DNA of 13,807 nucleotides from CAZGRP01 sp964527995 (lineage in GTDB: Bacteria; Zhuqueibacterota; Zhuqueibacteria; Oceanimicrobiales; CAZGRP01). The position numbers were made by a program, and so were the translations under genes. Within the stretch, counting starts at the first letter, position 1. Each line of letters opens with the position of its first letter. The notes under the pieces are model-generated. The model saw only the letters and a program-made list of their open reading frames with translations. It ran no database searches and had not been told where the DNA came from. Positions 6,455 to 13,752 of the stretch are shown one piece after another. The stretch covers positions 1-13,807 of the forward strand of contig CAZGRP010000083.1 of the NCBI GenBank assembly GCA_964527995.1. The letters are read 5' to 3'.

Positions 6455-7891
6455 TCACCCTCTCTTGCCTTTGAGCTTCCGTTCCAATTCGGCATAGATC
6501 TCGGCATACACCCGATCACGAGGAACACAGCCGGTAGCGTACTGTCCGAGTTCGTTGTCCTTGCTACGCATGAGGGTGGTGCAGAAGCTGACGGCCAGAC
6601 ACGATTTTCTCGGCTTCATGTAGCCGATCTCCATCGCGTCCCTCACAAAGTCAGGGTAGGCGATGGCACCGCGCCCGGCGCCGACGATGCGCACGTGCCC
6701 GTGGCGGAGATTGCCCTCCGCTGCATTGAGCAGGAAGTTGCGCAGCCAACTATAACCGGTACCAACCACGACGACCTCGGGGCAGCTTTCCTGAATCTCC
6801 TTCGCGGCGCGAAAATGACGGTCGACGCCCAGAAGAGGGTGCTCCGGAGGCTCGTATGCATCGATCGGCGGTTTCTCCAGAGGCCGGCCGTAATGCGGAT
6901 TGTAATATGGACTCCCCAGCGATACGTTGACCAGCGGCACCCCCAGCGCGGCCAGCAGCTTGACCAGCTCTTTGGGCTCGGTCAGATCCATTTCGAGCGG
7001 ATTTTGCGGGTTCAAGCCAAAGCCATCGACGTAGGGGATCGGGTGTTCGCTGGGTCGCCCGCACCCCGTCCGCGGATCGACGGTGAACGGAACACCGTCA
7101 AAGGCGTTGACCCGGCTTGCCACAACCAGATTCGGGACCGCGTCCTGGATCTTGCGAACGATGTTGCGAATAAGCCGGGTACGATTCTCCCAGTTTCCTC
7201 CGTATCTCCCTGATCGGCTCCGGGCGCCGAGCAGCTCGCCCAGCAGGTAGGTATGGCACTGCTTGATGTCGACGAAATCGAAACCGGCTCTGGAGGCCAG
7301 CTTCGCAGCCTCCGCGAAACGATCCTCGAGCTGTTCGAGGTACTCGTCCTCGACCACCGGGTAGTCGCTGGGGATCGGTACGGTCTTCGCTTTGTCGAGA
7401 AAAGTCCGGGCATCCACAGGAGGGTTGTGCACCGCGATGATGGGTTTTTCATGCGACCAGCGACCGGAGTGGGTCAGTTGGATGCCGATCACCAGGTCGT
7501 CATCGCGGCCGAACACCCGGCGGTGCGCGGAGCGAGTTCGCTCCACAAGGCGCTGAAAGTCGGCAAGGTTCTTCTCGTTCAGCCACAGTTGCCGTGGATT
7601 GGCCCGCCCTTCCCGCACCACCGCTGTGGCTTCGCCCCAGATCAGCTTGGCTCCACCGGCGCCGAAGCGCTCCCAGCGCCTGAACGTCAACTCGTCGGGC
7701 CGTCCGTCCAGAGTTGCGTCACACCCCTCCATCGGCTGCACCGCCAACGAATTACCAGTGCGCAGCGGTCCGACTTGTACCGGACGCCACACGGCCTCCA
7801 ACTTGGTCTCCAGCGGGAGATCAAGACCGAGGCGGTCGGCATCCGACCGCAAGTCTTCCAGGCTGCGGTAGCGGAAATATCGTTTTGACAT
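6455..7891 (-). CDS. NADH:flavin oxidoreductase of the Old Yellow Enzyme family
   Basis: The 478-residue product is an FMN-dependent TIM-barrel ene-reductase-type enzyme. Visible family motifs are NSLAVQPMEG (about 47-56), the FMN/substrate motif QLTHSGR (138-144), the active-site region KQCHTYLLGELLGARSR followed by YGGNWENRTR (210 onward), and the phosphate-binding VGAGRGAIAYPDF (403-415). A C-terminal cysteine region has C431, C437 and C455, where relatives with an iron-sulfur cluster carry four cysteines, so the cluster may be lost. I prefer ATG at 7891, which follows AGGGCGGA, over ATG at 7918, which has no ribosome site. A promoter and folded leader precede it. It has none of the second-domain NAD(P)/FAD folds of full 2,4-dienoyl-CoA reductases. 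Substrate is unknown; an enoyl or quinone compound is typical of the family. Confidence 0.9.
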   Translation of the reverse strand: MSKRYFRYRSLEDLRSDADRLGLDLPLETKLEAVWRPVQVGPLRTGNSLAVQPMEGCDATLDGRPDELTFRRWERFGAGGAKLIWGEATAVVREGRANPRQLWLNEKNLADFQRLVERTRSAHRRVFGRDDDLVIGIQLTHSGRWSHEKPIIAVHNPPVDARTFLDKAKTVPIPSDYPVVEDEYLEQLEDRFAEAAKLASRAGFDFVDIKQCHTYLLGELLGARSRSGRYGGNWENRTRLIRNIVRKIQDAVPNLVVASRVNAFDGVPFTVDPRTGCGRPSEHPIPYVDGFGLNPQNPLEMDLTEPKELVKLLAALGVPLVNVSLGSPYYNPHYGRPLEKPPIDAYEPPEHPLLGVDRHFRAAKEIQESCPEVVVVGTGYSWLRNFLLNAAEGNLRHGHVRIVGAGRGAIAYPDFVRDAMEIGYMKPRKSCLAVSFCTTLMRSKDNELGQYATGCVPRDRVYAEIYAELERKLKGKRG

Positions 7892-7949
7892 GGTCCGCCC
7901 TATCCTCGGCAGTTGCATCTGGCTAGAATCTTATAGGAAGACAAACGGT

Positions 7950-7999
7950 GGGACGACCCTCCGAGGCAGGGTTGCGTGGAAAATGGAAAGGTCGTGCCC
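7950..7999 (-). promoter_or_regulatory. Two mutually exclusive stems in the oxidoreductase leader
   Basis: On the minus strand GGGCACGACC (7990-7999) can pair with GGTCGTCCC (7950-7958), nine pairs with one bulged C. Alternatively ACCCT (7968-7972) can pair with AGGGT (7956-7960). The two stems share bases 7956-7958, so both cannot form. This is compatible with a switching leader but was found by eye only. No known riboswitch consensus was recognised. Confidence 0.3.
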
Positions 8000-8010
8000 G
8001 TGCGCGCGCC

Positions 8011-8039
8011 GCAAACGCGGCCGATTGGGCCGCATTTGC
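8011..8039 (-). other. 12-bp stem-loop at the 5' end of the oxidoreductase leader
   Basis: GCAAATGCGGCC and GGCCGCGTTTGC on the minus strand pair over 12 bp around a 5-base loop. The only non-Watson-Crick pair is U-G as minus-strand RNA, whereas the plus-strand RNA would have a C-A mismatch. This favours a role in the minus transcript. It begins about three bases after the predicted start. There is no T-tract, so it is not a terminator. Confidence 0.5.
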
Positions 8040-8048
8040 ATGCCAACA

Positions 8049-8076
8049 AATTTAGTAATTCTTTCCGCAATGTCAA
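8049..8076 (-). promoter_or_regulatory. Sigma70-type promoter of the oxidoreductase gene
   Basis: On the minus strand a perfect TTGACA (8071-8076) and TAAATT (8049-8054) are 16 bases apart, within an AT-rich island in otherwise GC-rich DNA. The predicted start near 8042 gives a leader of about 150 bases before ATG 7891. Confidence 0.6.
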
Positions 8077-8158
8077 GCGACGGAGCAACGAAACTTTCGT
8101 CACGACTTCTTCAGGCGCCGCTTCGGCCATGTCAATATCGCAAAAAGCAGATTTCACC

Positions 8159-8187
8159 TTGGCTTTTTCCTGAAAAATCCGTAGACT
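8159..8187 (+). promoter_or_regulatory. Possible promoter of the zinc-ribbon/Tudor-like gene
   Basis: TTGGCT (8159-8164) and TAGACT (8182-8187) are 17 bases apart; each matches four of six consensus bases. It would start transcription about 65 bases before the ATG at 8261 and diverges from the oxidoreductase promoter 83 bases away. Confidence 0.3.
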
Positions 8188-8260
8188 GTAAGGTTGAATG
8201 ATGTATTCCGCATCCGGAATCGCCAGGCCACGGTGAACAACGAATGGAGGTGCGAAACTG

Positions 8261-8686
8261 ATGACCGCAGCCAAGACCCTACATGTAGTAGGCGACGAGA
8301 TCGAAGCCCGCTGTAATAAGTGCAAATTGGATACTGTCCACGTCATCACCGCTATTGACGGGGTGAAGATCAAAAAAGTCATGTGCAAGATCTGTCTCGC
8401 CTACCACGCCTACAAGCCTGCCGAGGGTTCCGGAGAGGACACGAAGAAGGAGCCTGCCACCAAGAGGCCCAGGCGAGGTCGAAGGAAGAAAGACTGGGCA
8501 ACACTTGTGGCCGACATCGACGACAACTCCCTGCCCAAGTACCGCATCACTGAGGATTACAGCACGTCACCGGGCGTTCGCCACCCGAAATTCGGCATCG
8601 GAGTGATCACCAACGTCTTCGACAACAAAATCGAAGTCGTTTTCCAGGACGGCATCAAGAATCTGGTTCATAACTGGCGCGAATAG
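8261..8686 (+). CDS. Small zinc-ribbon protein with UvrD/PcrA-like Tudor C-terminus
   Basis: I do not know a named family for this 141-residue protein. Residues 1-50 hold two CxxC pairs (C18/C21 and C42/C45, spaced by a beta-rich 20 residues), a compact zinc ribbon. Residues 55-78 are a lysine/arginine-rich, disordered-looking linker. Residues 104-137 (GVRHPKFGIGVITNVF, then IEVVFQDGIKNLVHN) match the pattern of the C-terminal Tudor-like domain of UvrD/PcrA helicases (VxHxxFGxGxV ... VxFxxxGxKxL), which contacts RNA polymerase. The inferred role is a transcription- or nucleic-acid-associated adaptor. A GGAGG ribosome site lies ten bases before the ATG, slightly long. A promoter candidate precedes it, and the receiver-domain gene follows on the same strand after 146 bases. 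Confidence 0.85.
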   Translation: MTAAKTLHVVGDEIEARCNKCKLDTVHVITAIDGVKIKKVMCKICLAYHAYKPAEGSGEDTKKEPATKRPRRGRRKKDWATLVADIDDNSLPKYRITEDYSTSPGVRHPKFGIGVITNVFDNKIEVVFQDGIKNLVHNWRE

Positions 8687-8724
8687 CCCCTGCCCGCCCG
8701 CTCAAGATTTCCGCCAAAGTTTCG

Positions 8725-8741
8725 ACACTCTAATTAGGTGT
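8725..8741 (+). promoter_or_regulatory. Bulged palindrome, possible operator/promoter site before the receiver gene
   Basis: ACAC(T)CTAA and TTAGGTGT form an inverted repeat of eight bases per arm with one extra T, centred on CTAATTAG. It is AT-rich against a GC-rich background and lies 92 bases upstream of ATG 8833. The TAATTA within it could also be a weak -10 box. No regulator can be assigned. Confidence 0.3.
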
Positions 8742-8750
8742 GTGACGGCT

Positions 8751-8777
8751 CCGGCCGGTGACGGTTCACCGCGCCGG
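8751..8777 (+). other. GC-rich stem-loop upstream of the receiver gene
   Basis: CCGGC-CGGTGA (8751-8761) pairs with TCACCG-(C)-GCCGG (8766-8777) around a CGGT loop, giving 11 bp with one bulge. There is no T-tract, so intrinsic termination of the upstream gene is unlikely. It would lie near the 5' end of a transcript started at the CTAATTAG element. Confidence 0.45.
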
Positions 8778-8832
8778 CCGGCACAGTCGCTCTTGAAATC
8801 GGCTCACACCCACGCGGTGCAGGAGTGGACTG

Positions 8833-9210
8833 ATGGAAAAGAAGATAAAAATTCTCGTCATCGAAGACGATCTGATCACCCGCAGGCTCCTGAAAAAGAT
8901 TCTGCAGCGCGCCAGCCACGAGGTCATCGAGGCCGAGAGCGGCCCGGCAGCCTTGCAGGCCCTCGAGAACGCCACTGTCGACCTCATCATTGCAGATATT
9001 ATGATGCCGGAAATGACCGGCATTGAGCTTCTCCGTCGCTTGAAGGAGGAGCCGCGGACGGCCAAAACGCCGGTGATCATGTGTACCACCGTCTCCACCC
9101 GGGACACCGTGCTGGAGGCGATCTCGCTCGGCATCAGCGGTTATGTGCTCAAGCCCATCAGTGCCACTGCCCTGCTGCAGAAGGTCAATGAGGCTCTGCA
9201 GCAGATCTGA
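8833..9210 (+). CDS. Stand-alone receiver-domain response regulator (CheY-like)
   Basis: This 125-residue protein is one complete receiver domain with no output domain. The acidic pair E11/D12 (and D13), phosphoacceptor D55 (ADIMMPEMTG), T85 (VIMCTT) and K107 (YVLKP) are all present, so it should accept phosphate from a histidine kinase. Length matches CheY, DivK and Spo0F-type proteins. An AGGAG ribosome site lies about eight bases before ATG 8833. No kinase, phosphotransferase or chemotaxis gene lies in the window, so its partner is encoded elsewhere and its output must be by protein-protein contact. It follows the zinc-ribbon/Tudor-like gene on the same strand, and a separate promoter may exist between them. 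Whether it signals to that neighbour is unknown. Confidence 0.93.
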   Translation: MEKKIKILVIEDDLITRRLLKKILQRASHEVIEAESGPAALQALENATVDLIIADIMMPEMTGIELLRRLKEEPRTAKTPVIMCTTVSTRDTVLEAISLGISGYVLKPISATALLQKVNEALQQI

Positions 9211-9369
9211 CCCGTCTTGCCGACGTGGCGGCGCCTGCCCGGACCGCCGGCCAAGAGTTGCATCCCACCGTCGACCCACCGGTAACAACTGAGGCACGCA
9301 CCCGCCGACCTCCGCCGGGCCTCGTTGCAACCACCACACGTCTCCTCCTCCAGGAAAACCACATATCTC

Positions 9370-9399
9370 TTGACTTGCACGCAGATTTCTGCCTATATT
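9370..9399 (+). promoter_or_regulatory. Sigma70-type promoter of fabF
   Basis: TTGACT (9370-9375) and TATATT (9394-9399) are 18 bases apart; each matches five of six consensus bases. The predicted start near 9406 gives a leader of about 90 bases. Confidence 0.7.
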
Positions 9400-9423
9400 T
9401 GCCCAGCTTTGGGGGCCACCCGC

Positions 9424-9445
9424 CATGGGCGAGAGCGAGCCCATG
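9424..9445 (+). promoter_or_regulatory. 7-bp inverted repeat in the fabF leader
   Basis: CATGGGC (9424-9430) and GCCCATG (9439-9445) form a perfect repeat with an 8-base spacer, 25-40 bases after the predicted start. It could be an operator or a leader hairpin. It does not match a fatty-acid operator I can name. Confidence 0.35.
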
Positions 9446-9497
9446 ACCACGATCATCACCCTTGCCACAACTGTTCCCGAAAACATAAGGAGTAGCG

Positions 9498-10751
9498 ATG
9501 ACGACATCGCATCGATCAGTACGCGTCGTGGTCACCGGCATGGGGTTGGTGACGCCGATCGGCAACACGGTTGAGGAGAATTGGCAGGCGATCCTCTCGG
9601 GGCGCTCGGGTATCGGCCCGATCACGCGCTTCAACCCGAAGCGCTTCCCGACCCACTTTGCCGGCGAGGTCAAGAACTTTGACGCCAGCAAATTCCTCGA
9701 CGGCAAGGAGCTTCGCCGCAACGACCGCTATGTGCACTATGCGGTGGCGGCGGCCGACCAGGCCCTGGCCGATGCAGGTCTGGAGCCCTCCGAGCTGCCG
9801 CACGAACGTACCGGCGTCATCATCGGCTCCGGTATGGGGGGGCTGGAATCGTTTGAACAGAATGCCCGCATCCTCTTCGAGCGCGGCCCGCGGCGCGTGT
9901 CGCCTTTCTTCGTGCCGCTGGTAATCGCCAACATCGCCTCGGGCGTCCTCTCGATCCGCTACGGCACCCGCGGCCCCAACTACGCCACCGTCTCGGCCTG
10001 TGCCACGGGCGCGCATGCCATCGGCGATGGATTCGACCTGATCCGCCTGGGGCATGCCGATGTGATGATCGTCGGCGGCGCCGAGGCGACGATCACCGAA
10101 ATCGGTCTGGCTGGCTTCAACGCCGCACGTGCCCTGTCGACGCGCAATGACGAACCGGAAAGAGCGAGTCGGCCTTTCGATGCCGAACGCGATGGCTTTG
10201 TGATGGCGGAGGGTGCTGGTGTGCTGGTGCTCGAGCGACTCGAGCACGCCCAGGCGCGCGGCGCCCGCATCTGGGCCGAGGTTCTGGGCATCGGCATGTC
10301 ATCCGACGCATTCCATGTCACCGCTCCACCGGAAGACGGCGGCGGTGCCGCCCGCGCAATGCGAAACCTCCTGAGCCAGGCACAGCTTTCACCGCAGGAT
10401 GTCGACTATATCAACGCCCATGCCACCTCTACTCCCCAGGGGGATGTGGCCGAAGCGGCTGCCATCAAGGAGGTCTTCGGAGAGCGCGCCGGCAGCATCC
10501 CGGTGAGCTCGACCAAGTCGATGACGGGCCACCTGCTCGGTGCCGCCGGGGTGGTGGAACTCGCCTACACGATCCTGGCACTGCACCACCAAATCCTGCC
10601 ACCGACGATCAACTATCAGCACCCCGACCCGGCCTGCGATCTGGACTGCGTGCCGAACGAGCCGAGGCCGGCACGAATCCGCGTCGCCATCTCGAACGCC
10701 TTCGGCTTTGGCGGCACCAATGCTTCGCTGGCTGTGGCTCGCTTCGAATGA
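9498..10751 (+). CDS. fabF: Beta-ketoacyl-ACP synthase II (FabF)
   Basis: The enzyme condenses malonyl-ACP with a growing acyl-ACP in type II fatty acid synthesis. At 417 residues it has the normal FabF length, and the full catalytic set is visible: VVTGMGLVTPIG (11-22), nucleophile C168 in SACATGAHAIGDG, H308 in NAHATSTPQGD, K340 in SSTKSMTGH, H345, and SNAFGFGGTNASL (399-411). The ATG at 9498 follows AAGGAG by five bases, and a strong promoter lies about 100 bases upstream, so it is probably its own unit. The usual neighbours acpP, fabG and fabD are absent here, so this may be one of several KAS II paralogues. Nothing suggests a polyketide-type chain-length factor, since the active-site cysteine is retained. 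Confidence 0.95.
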   Translation: MTTSHRSVRVVVTGMGLVTPIGNTVEENWQAILSGRSGIGPITRFNPKRFPTHFAGEVKNFDASKFLDGKELRRNDRYVHYAVAAADQALADAGLEPSELPHERTGVIIGSGMGGLESFEQNARILFERGPRRVSPFFVPLVIANIASGVLSIRYGTRGPNYATVSACATGAHAIGDGFDLIRLGHADVMIVGGAEATITEIGLAGFNAARALSTRNDEPERASRPFDAERDGFVMAEGAGVLVLERLEHAQARGARIWAEVLGIGMSSDAFHVTAPPEDGGGAARAMRNLLSQAQLSPQDVDYINAHATSTPQGDVAEAAAIKEVFGERAGSIPVSSTKSMTGHLLGAAGVVELAYTILALHHQILPPTINYQHPDPACDLDCVPNEPRPARIRVAISNAFGFGGTNASLAVARFE

Positions 10752-11059
10752 GCGCGCTATGGGCGGGCCTGCGGTCCGCTCGTGCCTCGGGCCACAACCG
10801 CGCGTCGGCACGGGCGAAGGCAGACCTTGTGCCGCGGCGGGTCTGTGATCGTCCGTGCCATTCGGTGGTGTCCCAACTCACTTTTCAGCCCGTTGCAGCC
10901 CGGCTGCGCTCGGAATAGTTCCCCCCTCTTTCCTGTTTGTTGGCATCAGAACCTGGAGAGCAGGTACGCCACGAAATCCTGACTTCGGCGGAAGTGAGGT
11001 CGTGGCCGCCTCACCACACCTGAGCAGCGACGAACGAACCAGCGGACAGGGAGTTACGA
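10752..11059 (+). other. 308-bp gap between fabF and the phosphate permease
   Basis: No credible gene was found. It holds two short inverted repeats: ACCTG/CAGGT (10951-10955 with 10961-10965) and GTGAGG/CCTCAC (10994-10999 with 11009-11014). The second lies about 45 bases before the permease start. No T-tract terminator for fabF, no convincing promoter and no Pho box were seen. Confidence 0.5.
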
Positions 11060-12169
11060 GTGGAGATCTTCATCTTTTTGACGGCACTTTTTCTGGCATA
11101 CGCCAACGGCGCCAACGACAACTTCAAAGGCGTGGCAACACTGTTCGGGAGCAAGACCTTGGGATACCGGCCGGCATTGGCGCTGGCGACCTTGACCACC
11201 CTTCTGGGCTCCCTCCTCTCTCTGGCGATGGCCAAAGGTCTTGTGGCCACTTTTTCGGGTAAAGGGCTGGTCCCCGATGCCCTTGTGGCCAACCCGGCGT
11301 TCGCAGCCTCGGTTGCCCTGGGAGCAGGTGCGGCCGTCATGGTGGCGGCAGCGGTGGGACTGCCCATCTCAACCACCCACGCCCTGACGGGAGCCCTGGT
11401 GGGGGCCGGTGTTGTCGCTACCGGTACGGCGTTGAGATGGCAGGCTCTCGGCAGCTCTTTTTTCCTGCCGCTCCTGGTGAGTCCGGTCCTGGCTGGCGGC
11501 GCCACCTGGGTGCTCTATCCTCTGCTTCGTTCCTTTCGGCTGCGGAGCGGCATGGATGAGGAGTCGTGCCTTTGTGTCGGACCGACCACACCCGTGCAAT
11601 CCCCGTCCTACGCTCAGGCCTCGGCGATCGCCGTGGGGTCCCCGAACCTCAAAGTTATCATCGACCGGGAGTCGGCGTGCCAGACGGCTTACACCGGCAC
11701 GCTCTCAGGTATTCGCGTGCAAGGCCTGCTGGATATCCTTCATGTCGGCAGCGCCGGGCTGGTGAGTTTCGCCCGCGGGCTCAACGATACCCCCAAAATG
11801 GTGGCATTGCTTCTGGTGGCTCGCGGTCTCGATTTGAGGTGGGGAGTCGTGGCGGTGGCCGCCGGCATCGCCATCGGTGGGCTGCTCAATGCCAGGAAAG
11901 TCGCCGTGACGATGAGCCAGCGCATATGCCCGCTCAACCATGGGCAGGGGTTTGTGGCCAATATCGTCACCGGACTGCTCGTGGTCGGAGCCAGCCGCCT
12001 GGGTGTGCCGGTCTCCACCACGCATGTTTCGGTGGGGTCGCTGTTCGGCATCGGCGCCAGCACCGGCACGTCCAACCGTCCGGTGGTGCGCCAGATCGCC
12101 GTAGCGTGGGTGGCGACGCTGCCCCTCGGTGCACTTCTCGCCGGTGTCAGCTTCCTGTTTTTCGGCTGA
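11060..12169 (+). CDS. PiT-family inorganic phosphate permease
   Basis: The 369-residue protein is a hydrophobic inner-membrane permease of the PiT family, low-affinity phosphate:cation symporters. It shows the duplicated family signatures: ANGANDNFKGVATLFG (15-30) and ARGLNDTPKM (238-247), plus the paired re-entrant-type repeats GLPISTTHALTGALVGAG (100-117) and GVPVSTTHVSVGSLFG (315-330). A hydrophilic loop (about 160-225) with two close cysteines (SCLCV) separates the halves. GTG at 11060 is chosen because GGGAG lies six bases upstream and the protein begins directly with the first membrane helix. No PhoU-like regulator is adjacent. It converges with the OmpA-family gene, and the 74-bp space between the two stops shows no T-tract terminator. 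Some family members carry sulfate or other anions, so phosphate is likely but not proven. Confidence 0.92.
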   Translation: MEIFIFLTALFLAYANGANDNFKGVATLFGSKTLGYRPALALATLTTLLGSLLSLAMAKGLVATFSGKGLVPDALVANPAFAASVALGAGAAVMVAAAVGLPISTTHALTGALVGAGVVATGTALRWQALGSSFFLPLLVSPVLAGGATWVLYPLLRSFRLRSGMDEESCLCVGPTTPVQSPSYAQASAIAVGSPNLKVIIDRESACQTAYTGTLSGIRVQGLLDILHVGSAGLVSFARGLNDTPKMVALLLVARGLDLRWGVVAVAAGIAIGGLLNARKVAVTMSQRICPLNHGQGFVANIVTGLLVVGASRLGVPVSTTHVSVGSLFGIGASTGTSNRPVVRQIAVAWVATLPLGALLAGVSFLFFG

Positions 12170-12243
12170 TTGATGTCGCCTGCACAATTGCAGCCCGCCT
12201 TCGGTGCCGCTGGAATTGTCTCGGCTCCGAGAGAGTGCGACTG

Positions 12244-13752
12244 TCACTGCTCGGCCGTGCTCAGATCCGGAATAGCGAGCACCAGATCGATGCGCCGGTT
12301 TCGGGCGCGTCCCTCACGACTTTCGTTGCTGGCAATGGGACGAGTCTCGCCATAGCCCACAGCGGCGATCCGCCGCGGGTCCAGCTCCATGTTGGCCAGC
12401 AGATAGGCACGCACCGCTTCGGCCCGAGCGATCGACAGCGTTTCGTTATAGCGGGCGTCGCCGAGGGCGTCGGTATGCCCCTCGACAATGACGCCGGCTT
12501 CCGGGAATTCACGGATGACCCGCTGCACCTTCGTCAGCAGGCCGAAATACTCAGGCTGGATCACCGCTTTGCCAGACGGGAAGGTCAACCCCGCGAGCCG
12601 AACAATCAGCCGATTGCCTTTGCGCAAGACGACGGCTTCGTCGGGAGAGAACAGCTTTTCGATGCGAGCGATCTTTTCCGCGCGCCGCCGCTCCACCTCG
12701 ATGCGTTGCCGCTTCTCCGCCAGTTCGGCCTGCAGTCCCACTTCCTTGGCCCGATATTCATCCAGTTGCGCCTGAAGCTGGCGGATCTCCTGCTCCTTCT
12801 CCCTGATCTCGTCCGTCAGAGTCTGACGCTCTTCTTTCAGGCTCGAAACCGCATCGTGCACCCTCTGCACGGGCGCATCCAGACCCTGATCGAAGCGAGC
12901 CATGAAACCAAGCTCTTTGGCCACCTTGCTGACCGCGTTTTCCCGCGCCAGGAAAAATTCCTCCATGTGCTTCGGCTGCTTGCGTAGCGTCCGAATCAGC
13001 CTGGCCAGATAGATGGCGTGGCGGGCCTCGTATTCAGCCTCCTCAGCCTTGCTCTGGGCGTCGCCTCCGGCGTAGCGGTTACTGTTCAGAATCGCCTCGG
13101 TTTCACTCAGCAATCTCTTGGCACGGGCGTAGGTCAGGGGTGCCACCTCCTGCACGTCCTCCTTGCGGCCCTGTTCGAGCAGCGTGCGGGCATTCCCGAG
13201 AAGGCTGTTCTTGATAGCGTTGAGCTCAGCGGAGCGATAGAGCTGTCGTGCCTCGGCACTGAGCCGCTTCGCTTTGTCGACCTTCCCCGACTCGAGTGTC
13301 TCCCCGGCTTTGCGGAACCGACCTTCGGCGCGCTCGAACACGTCGGCGGCGTACTCAGGAGCGTTCGCCCTCAGGGCATCCTGGCGCGCCATGAGGGCGG
13401 CCTCGAAGGTGATCCTGCCAAGACGAGCCGTCTCCAGCGCCTTGCGCAAGCGTGTGTCAGCTTCGCGTAGCTTGCGCTGGATCTCCTTCAGACTCCGCCC
13501 CTTTCGAAAGTTGTCCGAGGCGTCGCGGTAGAGCTTCATGGCCCGACTGAAATTCTGCGGAGCGACAAGATTTGCCTGAGCCTGCCGGGCCTCCTGGATC
13601 CGCTGTTCAATGCCCGCGAACAGCGTTGCACGCACGTCCTGGGCCGTCTCTTGGGCAAACAGCTTCACCGAGAAGCTCGTGCTCACCAAAAGCAAAAGAG
13701 CGGCCACACCAAGGACCGCCCGCTCTGTCGGATCAACTCGTCCCTTGCCCAT
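12244..13752 (-). CDS. OmpA-family envelope protein with long helical N-terminal region
   Basis: The 502-residue protein has an N-terminal signal peptide (hydrophobic 13-29, likely cleavage after LFA at 33). A long alpha-helical, alanine/arginine-rich region (about 45-280) resembles the DUF4398-type helical repeats. A charged coiled coil follows (about 295-370). Last comes an OmpA C-terminal peptidoglycan-binding domain (about 378-498). In that domain LTFPSGKAVIQPEYFG, VEGHTDALG (D428), LSIAR (R443) and GRARNRRIDL are intact; D428 and R443 align with the aspartate and arginine that bind diaminopimelate in OmpA. There is no beta-barrel and no lipobox cysteine, so it is probably a periplasmic protein tethered to peptidoglycan. 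The ATG at 13752 has GAGG six bases upstream. Its partner and exact role are unknown. Confidence 0.92.
   Translation of the reverse strand: MGKGRVDPTERAVLGVAALLLLVSTSFSVKLFAQETAQDVRATLFAGIEQRIQEARQAQANLVAPQNFSRAMKLYRDASDNFRKGRSLKEIQRKLREADTRLRKALETARLGRITFEAALMARQDALRANAPEYAADVFERAEGRFRKAGETLESGKVDKAKRLSAEARQLYRSAELNAIKNSLLGNARTLLEQGRKEDVQEVAPLTYARAKRLLSETEAILNSNRYAGGDAQSKAEEAEYEARHAIYLARLIRTLRKQPKHMEEFFLARENAVSKVAKELGFMARFDQGLDAPVQRVHDAVSSLKEERQTLTDEIREKEQEIRQLQAQLDEYRAKEVGLQAELAEKRQRIEVERRRAEKIARIEKLFSPDEAVVLRKGNRLIVRLAGLTFPSGKAVIQPEYFGLLTKVQRVIREFPEAGVIVEGHTDALGDARYNETLSIARAEAVRAYLLANMELDPRRIAAVGYGETRPIASNESREGRARNRRIDLVLAIPDLSTAEQ

Noticed and set aside
7900..8388. 162-codon minus-strand frame crossing the oxidoreductase leader and the zinc-ribbon/Tudor gene
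   Set aside because: It would overlap the start of a well-supported plus-strand gene and run through the promoter and stem-loop region. No domain or ribosome site supports it.
9516..10247. 243-codon minus-strand frame opposite fabF
   Set aside because: Antisense to a fully conserved fabF, with low-complexity arginine/histidine composition.
12170..12243. Bidirectional terminator between the convergent permease and OmpA-family genes
   Set aside because: Only a 5-bp stem (TCTCG/CGAGA, 12219-12232) without any T-tract is present, too weak to call.
11566..12987. 473-codon open frame on the plus strand
   Set aside because: It overlaps the permease in another frame and then runs antisense to the OmpA-family gene. 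No family resemblance; a high-GC artefact.
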